From NCBI GenBank assembly GCA_963930655.1, contig OZ005603.1, positions 27,604,201-27,668,200 of the forward strand: a stretch of DNA of 64,000 nucleotides, written 5' to 3'. The notes beneath the pieces were generated by a model, which did no database searches, was not told the DNA's origin, and was given only the letters and a program-made list of their open reading frames with translations. Source of the stretch: Myrica gale. Taxonomy: Eukaryota > Streptophyta > Magnoliopsida > Fagales > Myricaceae. Below are positions 1-10,259 of the stretch, piece after piece; position 1 is the first letter of the stretch; the number at the start of each line of letters is the position of its first letter. The translations under genes and the position numbers were made by a program.

Positions 1-38
1 TAATAAGCCGGCGTGCCGTATATACCCCAACGGTTTTA

Positions 39-551
<513 letters not shown>

Positions 552-624
552 CTAACTTGAGACGGTTGTGAAGCGAGTGCAGGGGTTCGAGAATGGTTGG
601 GTTGGGTTGGGTGAACCGGCTGGG

Positions 625-764
625 CTATATTTGGAGAAGGATGAGGATTTCCGATTTTTATCTAAGGTTTGGTGGACAATCTACGGTGAGGGTTTCTGGC
701 CGTTGGATGGGGTAGCGTATCTATCTGACGGGTCCGAGGGTCTAGCCCTTATCTTTGCCTTATC
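625..764 (-). promoter_or_regulatory. Candidate LHCB4 core promoter: TATA-like box and two I-box (GATAAG) motifs
   Basis: On the minus strand, upstream of the LHCB4 ATG, there is a TATA-like AAATATAG at about 625-633, roughly 85 bp before the ATG. Two GATAAG motifs occur at 759-764 and 748-753, only 11 bp apart. GATAAG I-boxes are a known feature of light-regulated Lhcb and RbcS promoters. A GACGTC (ACGT-core) element lies further upstream near 808. The motifs are seen directly; their function is inferred. Confidence 0.45.
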
Positions 765-956
765 CGATAGTGGTCTTGTGGGGTCCGGACAGGTGGTCCT
801 CGAAACTGGACGTCTTTTGGAGTTCTTTGTGGTTGACACTTGACGATACAAATAGGAGAAAATCCTCCAGTTTGTACGTGTGAGCTTTTGAGAAGCCCGT
901 GGATGTTGCAGGCTGGGCTACTCGTCTTTGGCCCAAACAAACAGAAACCGAAGAAA

Positions 957-1160
957 ACAAGGGCCAGAAGGTTGAAGACCGCCCCTTAAAGGCGAAGGTA
1001 TGAATATGATAATGTACCATCTAGGCCCGGAACTCTCCTTACATCGGATTGAACTCTGTATTTCTCTGTCCGAATAAAACAAGGGCAAGAAGGTTGAAGA
1101 ACAGCCCCTTAAAAGGTGAAAGGTATGGTCATGTACCATCGAGGCCCCGAATCCTACTTC
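957..1160. repeat. Diverged direct duplication upstream of LHCB4 (period about 121 bp)
   Basis: Two copies of a segment of about 80 bp begin with ACAAGGGC(C/A)AGAAGGTTGAA, at 957 and 1078. Both continue through CCCCTTAAA, GGTATG and ATGTACCATC. They carry several substitutions and small indels, so the duplication is old. It lies 415-620 bp upstream of the LHCB4 start codon. Confidence 0.8.
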
Positions 1161-1359
1161 GAATTCAACTCTTTGTCTGAATTGCATGATAAAATTTGAA
1201 AAGAGATAGATATAATAGATGATCCTCTTTGTAGGACACATACTAACCATATACTAATTAATGTTATTTATATAAAGTTTTGGACAGTATGGGTCCTACA
1301 ATGAGGTCTACCGTCTATCTCTCTTGAATTTCAAATTGCAATTCAGGCATAAAATTTTA

Positions 1360-1897
1360 GGCCTTGTTTGGGATCGATATTGAGATTGAGATTGAGATTT
1401 AGAGAGGGTCTCCTAGGGCTTTGTATCGGGTTTGTGATTATTGAAATTGAGTGATGTAAGACTAATAATTACTTTTTTTTATTTACAACTTTTTGCAGAA
1501 AATGTGTCAATCAAACGGTGGACCTAATCTATAAAAAGCAACTCTAGGTGAACCAAATTCTAGGGCTCATGCTATAAAAAATAACTCTAGGTAGACCTCA
1601 TTCTAAGACTCATGCTATTAAACTTTAATTGGACAACATTTAAAAGTGTAGAGTCTCACATACTGTGTCAATCATACGGTGAAGTGTAGTATCAGTTAGA
1701 GAAACAAGAAACAATAATATTTTATTTTTATTTTTTTATTCGACATTTAACTTCGAAACACACAAAGCAAGAGAGACGTTGACATGTCTCTAATGTTTAC
1801 ATAAACCCGCTTTAAAACCTAACACATCCAAACGCTGAGGACTTAAAGTGGGACTTAAGTCTTAAAGCCTAATTAAAAATTCATCCCAAACGTAGCC
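1360..1897. mobile_element. Tourist-like MITE (PIF/Harbinger type)
   Basis: The element is bounded by imperfect terminal inverted repeats: GGCCTTGTTTGGGATCGAT at the left, and GGCTACGTTTGGGATGAAT as the reverse complement of the right end. It is flanked by a 3-bp TTA duplication (1357-1359 and 1898-1900). The interior is AT-rich and has no coding capacity. Short TIRs with a TTA target site define Tourist/PIF-Harbinger MITEs. Confidence 0.75.
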
Positions 1898-1911
1898 TTA
1901 AACAATAGGCT

Positions 1912-2950
1912 CCTTTTTTTTCCTCGAAAAACAACCAATAGATTAAAAACTAGAAACAACTACAACAGGACAGACAAAACGAACACAACAAAAACACAAG
2001 ATACACAACAGGACAGACAAACCAGCGAGACCCTCGGACGGATCAGAGGAACCACTATGAACTCATGCAGGGCAGAGGGAGTGATGGTCGGACATAGTAA
2101 GCAGAGCTACTAGGACCTGGACAAGCCGGTAAAGCGCCACAAACGACGCGTAGCGATACCCAACAAAGGGTCGGAAGAGAGCCACAAGGACTCGGATAAG
2201 CCCACGGTAGGGGCGGACAGACGATCACGGACCAAAACCAACAACAAGCCCTAAACAGAAGGGCAGACCCAAACGGGCGAAAAACACGACAAAACACAAG
2301 CCCTAAACAGAGGGGCTAGCCCAAACGGGCGACAACCGAGCAACACACAAGCCCGAAACAAAGGGGCAGACCCAAACGGGTTTATTGGCGGTCCCGGGGA
2401 GAACCGGGAAATCTCTATCCAGAGATGCGGCGGCGGCGCTTGGTGGCGGGAGGTTGAGATCCACGACCCAAAGGATGCACAAGGACCCATAGAGGCCAAA
2501 TATGGAAATAAAAACATAGATTGGGCGGTGGAAGGGGCCGCACGCGCGGCTACAAGCGGCGGCGCGTCAGATCCACGTGCCGCGCGTGGGGAGCGTGTGT
2601 GCAGACGCGCCATCGTCTCGGAGCCGGAGAAGCGGCGCTGCAACGGTCTCGACGTGCTGAGGCCAACTAGCCGACGCGTGCGTGTCCAAAAGAGACGAAA
2701 AGCACCGAAAACCGCTGGGAGACCACCTGCAAGAGAAAACCAAAACAACACCCAACCACACCACAAACAACCGGACCAGAGAGAAACCCAAGAAAGAGAG
2801 AAGAGGGAGAGGGGAAAAAGAGAAGAAAAAAGGAGGAGATGAGTGAAGGAGGCGGACCTCCCCTCCTCCGTAGGGGCACTGTTTTTGGGAAAAAAACATA
2901 GAGGTGAGAGAGAAGGGCACGGTAGCGAAGAGGGGCGGAAATTAAACTAG
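1912..2950 (-). mobile_element. LINE-like retroposon with CT-rich leader, same family as the 15.8 kb element
   Basis: Read on the minus strand, the segment opens with a CT-rich leader near 2950-2780. It passes through a junction resembling CTCTTGCAGGTGGTCTCCCA and ends at an oligo-A tract (T run at about 1912-1920 on the plus strand). The element at 15772-17137 has the same layout and a matching junction (TTTGCAGGTGGCTGCCCA), so I place both in one family. GC content is far above that of the flanks. Open frames are present but match nothing I recognise. No clean target-site duplication was found, so the exact ends are uncertain. Confidence 0.5.
2244..2380. repeat. Three tandem units of about 52 bp
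   Basis: Three imperfect units start at 2244, 2296 and 2347. Each contains ACAAGCCC, then AAACA, then GGGGC/GGGCA, then CCCAAACGGG. They lie inside the minus-strand retroposon-like segment and are probably part of it. A period of 51-52 bp with no spacer/repeat alternation excludes a CRISPR array. Confidence 0.85.
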
Positions 2951-3259
2951 TTCAGTGTAAAAAAGATCAACGTCACACGGGTCCAGCAAATGGCCACGTG
3001 TCAACTTTTACGAGCTTATCTTTTTTTTTTTTCTACGAGCTTATCTTCCTTGTCACATTCCCACGCATAAATATCACGCACCTTGATTGTGAATTTACAT
3101 AGAATAATCCTAGGAAAAAAAAACATACAATAATCAAAATTCCGGTTAAGCCACACCGAGGAAGACGACATGCACCCGAACCTTGGAAACAGGCTGTAGC
3201 CGGTGAAAGCATTTTCCTCGGCGGACTCCTGGGGCGGCAAACTCACAAGGTTTACCTGC

Positions 3260-4423
3260 TGCTCCGGTTTCTCTGTTAGAATTTCTCCTCTCTCGGTCGT
3301 GCTTCTTCCTTTCCCTTCCTCCTGATATTTTCTCTCACTTTGATTCTCTGTTTTCAGTTTGTTTTCGTTTATTTTTGAGGATTCGCTGCTCGGTTCTGTG
3401 CCTCTAAGGTAACGCTGCTTCTCTAGATCTATTTCGTGGTTTTCTTTCGTCCTTCTTTACTCTGTTTGGTTGCTGAGAAAGTTCAAAAAACGAGAAGGAA
3501 GTTGAATATTTAATACTCGCTTCGTTTTTTAGTTTTGTCAAACGGCAACCAAAAAAACAAAAATCAACGGCGTGAAAATTTGTAGTCTTTTTTTTAAAAA
3601 AAAATGTTGGGTGTAGAAAGACTTACGCTGCAAACAATAATAGCAGAAGAAGAACTAGAAAGAAAGCACAACTTGATTTGTACGAGTTCATAGAGGACTC
3701 ATATTCGCCCAAAACGAAGCATCAGTATTTTAGAGCTTTTATAAACTGAAAAGCAACTTGTGGTAATGGTTTTGTATTTTTTTTGGTTTTCCTGTTATGG
3801 AAGTTTTTCTGGTTGAAACTCTTTGTAGCGTAAATTTTTGCAGTTGGATGGAATATTTAATATTCGAACTCTCTTTTTATATGCATGAGTGTTTCTAACC
3901 TGATTCTCTCATATGGGCGCGTCACGTGCGCTCACGTGCGTTTGATTTGGATGAATATTTGTCCGGATTATGCAGAGCTTCTTATATCGAAGTGATCGAT
4001 TATTGTTCTTTCGGAATTTTTATTGATTTTGAAGTTGGTGATATTTTGCATGGGAAAGAGAGAGGGAATACAAGAAAGGATATAAATTTGATCTCTTAAG
4101 AAAGTAAAATTTCCAAAAAGATGGGAGCTGGTATTTTTTTTTTATTTTTTCACTTTTTATTTTCCTTTTCTTTATTCTTGATTTGTTTGTTTCTTTCTCT
4201 GTAGCACGTTTGCATTTTTGCACATGTGCAAGTGTTTCGATTTGCGTTATGAGATCAATATATGTCTGTTTGTGGTGTATCGACTTGTATTGTTTGAAGA
4301 CTGGCCTGGCTGCTAAAGCTAAGTTTTTCCCATTGCCCGGGGGATTTTATGACAACTTAAGATGGTGTGATGGTTAGCTATTTTTTGAACCGCTCCATTT
4401 TGATGTATTATTTATTTATACAG
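3260..4423 (+). promoter_or_regulatory. HMGB 5' leader with a candidate 5'-UTR intron
   Basis: A pyrimidine-rich leader from about 3260 ends at a good donor (CTCTAAG then GTAACG, donor at 3409). A matching acceptor (TTATACAG) ends at 4423, ten bases before the HMGB start codon. This suggests a 1.0 kb intron in the 5' UTR, which is common in plant HMGB genes. A TATA-like CATAAATAT lies at about 3065. The splice signals are seen; their use is inferred. Confidence 0.5.
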
Positions 4424-4432
4424 GAAATTGAT

Positions 4433-6523
4433 ATGATGAAAGGTACCAAGGGTAAGGAGGCTGCTAAGCACTCGAAGGAAACTTTGAAGCCTGTGGATGA
4501 CAGGTTAGTTCTACTGTTTTGCCCAACATTTTTAAGGCTTAAACTCAAAGATATTATTCCTTTTCATGATCTATTTTTGGGGCATTGGTTTCATCGCCAA
4601 TTTGCTATCTTAATAAGCTTTTGATATCTGATGTTACATACTCAATGGTGTATACATCGGTTACAGGAATATAGTTGTGATGTATCATGTAAACTTCGAT
4701 TTTTCAGAAAGGTGGGGAAGCGAAAGGCTGTGATGAAGGCTGACAGGAGTAGCACACAGAAGAAGCAGAAAAATGCCAAGAAAGACCCTAATAAACCTAA
4801 ACGGCCTCCTAGTGCTTTCTTCGTATTCCTGTTTGTATCTCTTCTGCTGCTCTCTATAGGATTTTTTACTTGATTTTGGGGAGATGTGATTTTGACAATC
4901 GATCTAATCCATTTAATGTAATCTGATAGTGAGGAGTTTAGGATTGACTTCAAGAAAGAACATCCTGATGTTAAAGCTGTGTCAGCTGTAAGTAATATAA
5001 GATTTGCTGTGTTTCCGTATGATCATGCAATTTGTTTTCTCTAGAAGCTGACTGATTTGTGTGTTGTGTACTTTACTTAAAGGTCGGGAAAGCTGGAGGG
5101 CAGCGATGGAAATCATTGTCTGACGCTGTAAGAACTCTTATGTTTAATCATTCATGATACTGATATTGGGGGTTTCCCCGCCTTTGAAGCTGTTTTTTTC
5201 GGCTTAAAAATTGAATTTGTCTGAAAAGCTGGTGGAGAATTTGATTTTGTGTGAAAACCTTCAATCTACTACCTGACTTTCATTGTTATCATTGAAAGTC
5301 ATTGCCGATTGGCTGAATTGCTATTGACTTGAATATGCCAAAGGATCCATGGCTGTTTTTACCCCCTCAATCCCTTGAGGAAGATGGGTGTTCTAAAAAG
5401 GTTGCAAATGAAGTTGGATTTCAATTGATCCTTTTTTAGTCACGATGAAGTCATTCAGCTATAGGCACATGGTCTTTGAGTGAATGACCTTGGTTGTGAT
5501 AATGATAGGGTTGGTTCTTTTGGAAGACAAGTGCTCTGATGTTCTGTTTGGGGATTGGTTATATGCAATAAAGCTTTTGTTTTTGACTTAAGCTTTATTG
5601 CCTGGTTTAAAAGGAAAAAGCTCCATATGAAGCTAAAGCTGCAAAAAGGAAGACCGAGTATGAGAAGCTTATGAAGGCCTACGATAAGAAGCAGGTGAAT
5701 ACATCACTTTTTTTTTATTCTTGGTACTTTGGAAGGGTTCTTGACAAGCTTGACATTCCTTTGCTTATCTTCATAGGAAAGCACAACAGATGATGGTGAT
5801 GAGGAGTCAGACAGGTCAAAATCTGAAGTGAATAATGAAGATGATGAAGCTACTGCAGAGGTTTCAGTTGGCCTTCTTTAAGACTTTGAGTTTCTAGACA
5901 CTTATCTAAATACTTGGGGCGAAAACATATGACCTGACTGAAGTAAAATTGCAAATAGTATGGTTAATAGAAGATGTGTGGCCCTAAAAGTGAATGGAGA
6001 CTATTATGAGAAAGTAGCGTTACGTATTTAGGGAACTCATGTAGGAAGCTTAAGTAATCATGCACATTACTTAAGTTCGGTGCTTTACATAAAGGGCACA
6101 TATAGGGTTTGTACTCACAGTTTAAGCTTCAAAATGGTTGCAAATATTTTTGATTAGTTACATGGTGGTTGTAATTCACATTCTCAGCTCGGACAAAATG
6201 ACCATTTATTTTTTAATGTTTTTGGTAATGGGGAGTGCATCAATGCAGATAAATTTCAAACAAGCTTTGGGGAAAAAAAATAAGTTTCAAAGAAAATGTT
6301 GTGTTTTAGAGGGTAAATCCGTTGAATTTAAAAGGGTTTTCACACCCAAACCGTGGACTCTTTCTTGATGCACTGATCGATTTGTTAGTCTAGTCAAGAT
6401 GCAATTTTCTGTGTCGTACATTGTTCCATTTTCGCTCTTGGTGGTTGTTGTGGTAGTTTTAGCATATGTACTTAGAACTGCTCTGTTTCTTTGCAGCAGG
6501 ATGAGGATGAGGATGAAGACTGA
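4433..6523 (+). CDS. HMGB: HMGB-type high-mobility-group box protein (HMGB2/3-like)
   Basis: This is a chromatin architectural protein that bends DNA through a single HMG box. Seven coding exons join in phase: 4433-4503, 4708-4830, 4930-4987, 5083-5127, 5614-5694, 5777-5860 and 6497-6523, giving 162 aa. The order is a basic N-terminal region (about 1-50, rich in Lys), an HMG box (about 51-125, with DPNKPKRPPSAFFVF, AVGKAGGQRWKSLSD and AYDKK), and an acidic tail ending in DEDEDED. This is the standard layout of plant HMGB1/2/3, which are 140-180 aa. All introns are GT-AG. Two adjacent ATGs (4433, 4436) both fit as the start. The gene is divergent from LHCB4 and is not, as far as I recall, part of the matching Arabidopsis gene string. 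Confidence 0.92.
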
Positions 6524-6829
6524 AAATTGGTTACATTTTGACTTGGGCATAATGGTCGATCTAGTGAGGAAGGGGGTGGATTTTGTGTGTTCGTACTCCT
6601 AGGTTACATTATGGCGCTCTTTGGAACCGGAAAAACTTGTTTGTGCTACGGGCAGTCATATTAGTTGTATATTTATCTGTAGCTTTCACCTTTTAGTTAG
6701 ATATGGTGGTGTTTGATACTTGATGGCTAAAGGTTAGTCTCTCACTCTCTCATCTTAGTTAAAAGTTGACATGTTCATTTGTTCATTTGAAGAACGATAG
6801 CTGAAGTAATTTAGATGGATGAGTTTTAA

Positions 6830-7199
6830 GGGTGAGTATTGGAACGGATGGAGCTGAAATGGCCTATTTCGGTTCCGGTACCCACCGAAACCAACGAATT
6901 TCCGAAACGGAATCTAGAAATTTCGGTTCCATTAGAGGGAGAGAGAGATATTTCAAGGAGGAGGGAGATGAATCAATTGACATCGTTTCTCCATTTCAGG
7001 GGGCTTCCAACTCCAAGACCAGAGTCATCTCTCTCTGAAACTTCAACCATCATCTCAGAGACTCAACCATGCCAAAAACCCTTACTGCAAATCTCAACGG
7101 GAAAAACTAAGAACAAGAAGATAAAAAACACTGCAAATCTCAACGGGAATATTCAAAAACAAGAAGATAAAAAAAACCCTCAAATCCTGATCTTGTATT
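6830..7199. other. Intergenic segment with a possible hAT-like relic and a 46-bp tandem repeat
   Basis: Between the HMGB 3' end and the gypsy element there is a stretch with recurring TTTCGGTTCC/GGTTCCGGT motifs (about 6840-6930), as in some hAT MITEs. Two tandem units follow, beginning ACTGCAAATCTCAACGGGAA, at 7084 and 7130. An open frame of 131 codons spans it, but it is repetitive and resembles no protein I know. The gypsy element inserted at its right end. Confidence 0.35.
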
Positions 7200-7204
7200 G
7201 GATC

Positions 7205-7699
7205 CGTTATGTACCTAGTAGGGGTTCGGGGTAAAATAGGGAATATAATGTTTGGATGAACAAAATACTGTAAGAAAAATATGTTTTGGCTCTATTCGAG
7301 AGAGAGCCACACTCTCCGTGTGTGTTTTACTTGATTGATTTTTGATACCCTTTACAACAATGAGACATGGAATTATATTAAGGCAGATGGGCTCATAGAG
7401 GCCCTTGATCTAAGGCCCCAAACCAACGGGCTTACTTGAAAGACACTTAAACTAGAAAGCAATAAATGATAACAGGAGGTGCAACCCACAAGGTCAACCC
7501 AACCCAAAGACCCAACGACAACCCACAAGACAACGTGAAGTTAAACTGAACTCCCCCTTAGCTTTAGTTCCTTCTTGACACTTTACCTCTAAAGCAAAGC
7601 TGCCCCCTTTTCTATACCGAAACCATAATCACCCAGATCTGGCCGCTTAACACTTCTATACTCTCCAAATTAACCCTATGTCTTGGTAAGACCATGACA
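7205..7699 (-). repeat. 3' LTR of the gypsy element
   Basis: This is the left copy. On the plus strand it runs from (C)GTTATGTACCTAG to CCATGACA. Its first base has changed from the T seen in the right copy. It is preceded by GGATC. Confidence 0.92.
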
Positions 7700-7711
7700 T
7701 TTCCTTCTCTT

Positions 7712-8128
7712 TCAAAAAATCTTGCCCACAAGGTGCAGGTAAAGTTCTCGAAGCCTCCACAATGGAACCCATGTTGAATCTTCTTTGGTCGTCCCCTTCC
7801 ATTGAACCAACACCTCAGTAAGTGGTCGATTGCCCTGGTTGCGTACACGACGGTCAAGGAGAAGCTCGAGCTCTGGTTGTGGAGCCCCTTCGTCGTCGAC
7901 TGGTGGTAAGACTGGCAAGGGATTCACCCGTGCACCTAATTTCTTTTTCAAGCATGAAACATGAACACTGGATGCAAGCGAGACACGGGTGGTAAGTCGA
8001 GCTGGTAAGCCACCTCTCCGATCTTCTTGAGCACCTGGAAAGGCTTGAAATATCTGGGTGAAAGTTTCAAACTTTTTCGAAAAACAAGAGATTTTTGTCA
8101 GTAAGGTTGCAATCTCAAATAGACCCAA
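7712..8128 (-). pseudogene. Gypsy integrase C-terminal chromodomain fragment
   Basis: The frame ends with a typical chromovirus chromodomain: LLDRRVRNQG, then VLVQWKG, then STWVPLWRLRELYLHLVGKIF-type residues. It sits directly before the 3' LTR, where chromoviral pol ends. The upstream part of the frame includes the integrase C-terminal GPF-like region but is degraded, and it is out of register with the integrase core at 8360-8689. Chromodomains direct such elements to particular chromatin. This copy cannot work alone. Confidence 0.85.
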
Positions 8129-8359
8129 TCTCTCATTGTGAAGGATCTTTCGATATGTTTCTTGTCATAATGATGCTTAGCTCTCTCTTGTGTTGCCTAA
8201 GATTATGCTTGAGTAATTGTAGAATCTGATCTTTGCTTTTCATCTTTGTTTCAACTGCTGCATTATGTGGTCTGAAATATAATTCATTAATTTGGGGGGA
8301 TGGTACCCGTAGAGAGCTTCAAAGGGTGTCAGTTGAGTGGACATGTATGATGTATTGTA

Positions 8360-8689
8360 CTACCATTCGGCCATAGGTAGCCAGTCAACCCAATACTTAG
8401 GTTTTTCACCACAATAGCATCTTAGGTAGTGACCTAGGAACTTGTTCACAATCTCAGTTTGTCCATCACTTTGAGGGTGATATGCAGAGCTATGAGCGAG
8501 AGTGGTGCCCTGTAATTTAAAAAATCTCGTCCAAAAATTACTAAGAAAAACTGGGTCACGATCTGAAACTATGGTAGTAGGCATCCCATGTAATTTGAAG
8601 ACACGAGTCAGAAACAGTTGAGCTATAGAGCTGGCTGTATAAGGATGAGATGTGCCTATGAAATGGGCGTACTTTGTGAACCTGTCCAC
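8360..8689 (-). pseudogene. Gypsy integrase core fragment
   Basis: This is the RNase-H-fold integrase core. Recognisable blocks are DRFTKYAHF, IVSDRDPVFLSNFW and HPQSDGQTEIVNK. They contain the second catalytic Asp and the Glu region. The coding sense extends upstream on the minus strand to about 8860 in another frame. There, close to the primer-binding site, sequence resembling the start of gag passes directly into the integrase linker region. That marks the internal deletion junction. Confidence 0.88.
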
Positions 8690-8875
8690 AACAACGAAAA
8701 TAACTGATTGATCCCGGGATAGTGGTAGGCTTTCGATGAAACCATGAAAATATCAGTCCACCCTTGCTGAGGAATTGCCAAAGGTTGTAGTAGACCAGCA
8801 AAGCCTTCCAGCTCCTTCTCAATCAACGCCAATCTGGTGCCATCGACAATCTAGGATCAATGTTCTGATACCAGA

Positions 8876-9367
8876 TGTTATGTACCTAGTAAAGAGTTGG
8901 GGGTAAAATAGGGAATTATGATGTTTGGATGAACAAAACACTTTAAGAAAAATATGCTTGGCTCTATTCGAGAGAGAGCCACACTCTCTGTGTTTTTACT
9001 TGATTGATTTTCGATACCCCTTACAACAATGAAACAGGGAATTATACTAAGGCAGATGGGCTCATAGATGCCCCTGATCTAAGACCCCAAACCAACGGGC
9101 TTAATTGAAAGACACTTGAACGAGAAAGCAATAAAGGATAACAGGAGGTGCAACCAACAAGGTCAACCTGACCCAACGACAACCCACAAAACTGCGTGAA
9201 GTTAAACTGAACTCCCCCTAGCTTTAGTTCCTTCTCGACACTTCGACACTTTACCTCCAAAGCAAAGCTGCCCCCTTTTCCATACCGAAACCATAAACAC
9301 CCAGATCTGGACGCCCAACACTTCTCTACTCTCCAAATTAACCCTATGTCTTGGTGACGCCATGACA
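8876..9367 (-). repeat. 5' LTR of the gypsy element
   Basis: This is the right copy, running TGTTATGTACC...CATGACA on the plus strand. It is followed by the GGATC target duplication at 9368-9372. The primer-binding site (TGGTATCAGAAC on the minus strand) lies at about 8862-8873. Confidence 0.92.
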
Positions 9368-9589
9368 GGATCTAAGCCTCTCTAGCAAGGGTTCTAATCA
9401 TGGGTCGAACCCAGAACCTAATCTCATCTGAGAACCTCGGGAGGCAGTGGCAGGGAGGGTGGGGGGCTGGGACTGCGATGGTGGGAGGAGATTTCGAAAG
9501 GCAGTACTGGAAAAAAAAAAGGGCTTCTAACTTGGCCACGCTTTGTATGGGGAGGAAAACTTGGCAATGGAAAACATATCACAGTTGAC

Positions 9590-9825
9590 TATGAGGAGGT
9601 TACCTAAAACTAGTTGTAAGAGGTCTTCCTGCAATTAACCGCTTGAATTGCACGGTGCAATTTGCTGATGTCCTGTACGGTATATTTAATCAGCCCCACC
9701 TGATAAGTATGAGGAGGTTACCTAAAACTAGTTGTAAGAGGTCTTCCTGCAATTAACCGCTTGAATTGCACGGTGCAATTTGCTGATGTCCTGTACGGTA
9801 TATTTAATCAGCCCCACCTGATACG
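9590..9825. repeat. Near-perfect 118-bp tandem duplication
   Basis: Two adjacent copies (9590-9707 and 9708-9825) begin TATGAGGAGGTTACC and end near CCACCTGATA. I find one difference between them, at the second-last base. No open frame or gene lies in the unit. Such identity points to a recent duplication, or an assembly artefact. Confidence 0.95.
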
Positions 9826-10259
9826 TACTAAGCTAATTTAGTCACGAATGAAATGTGGAAAACTTTTTATAAATATAACCTACACGTTACAAGTGTTGAT
9901 TTGGTAGACCTTTCACTAGAAAAGCAGAATACTTTCTATGAGAGCAAAATCAATAAACCCTCTTCAAGTGTATGATCTCCACAAGATTTGCGTAACTTAC
10001 AAAGCTAGACAACAATAATCACTCAAAATTGACATCTACTTGAGTGACAACGACCTTTTCGTGTAGTAGGAAACGAAGTTTCAGCTAATATACTACAAGC
10101 CATATATTGCAAATGAACAGAACAAATAAAATCAAACGATTTACTTTTTGAGGTTTGCTGAAACAATTTACAGTTTGAACTGCGGCTTGCGAGACACAAG
10201 AATTAGATACAATAGGCAAGGTGTTATGTACAGGTTCCCAGAACCTGAATATGTTCAGT

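Larger units (their letters stand above)
7205..9367 (-). mobile_element. Internally deleted Ty3/gypsy chromovirus with 5-bp target duplication
   Basis: Two LTRs of about 490 bp (7205-7699 and 8876-9367) flank about 1.2 kb of internal DNA. A perfect GGATC duplication (7200-7204, 9368-9372) brackets the element. On the minus strand the 5' LTR (right) ends in TAACA and is followed after 2 bp by the primer-binding site TGGTATCAGAAC (initiator-Met tRNA type). A polypurine tract, GAAAGAGAAGGAAA, precedes the 3' LTR (left). Inside, only integrase and chromodomain remain; most of gag, protease, RT and RNase H is absent. The LTRs differ at dozens of positions, so the insertion is older than the copia element nearby. 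Confidence 0.93.

Noticed and set aside
2244-2380. Possible CRISPR-like array
   Set aside because: The three units are directly adjacent and whole-unit repeats with no spacers; the genome is eukaryotic.
6138-6602. Frames in HMGB intron 6 and last exon
   Set aside because: The frame at 6399-6602 reads through the true last exon in another frame; the correct reading there is the acidic DEDEDED tail.
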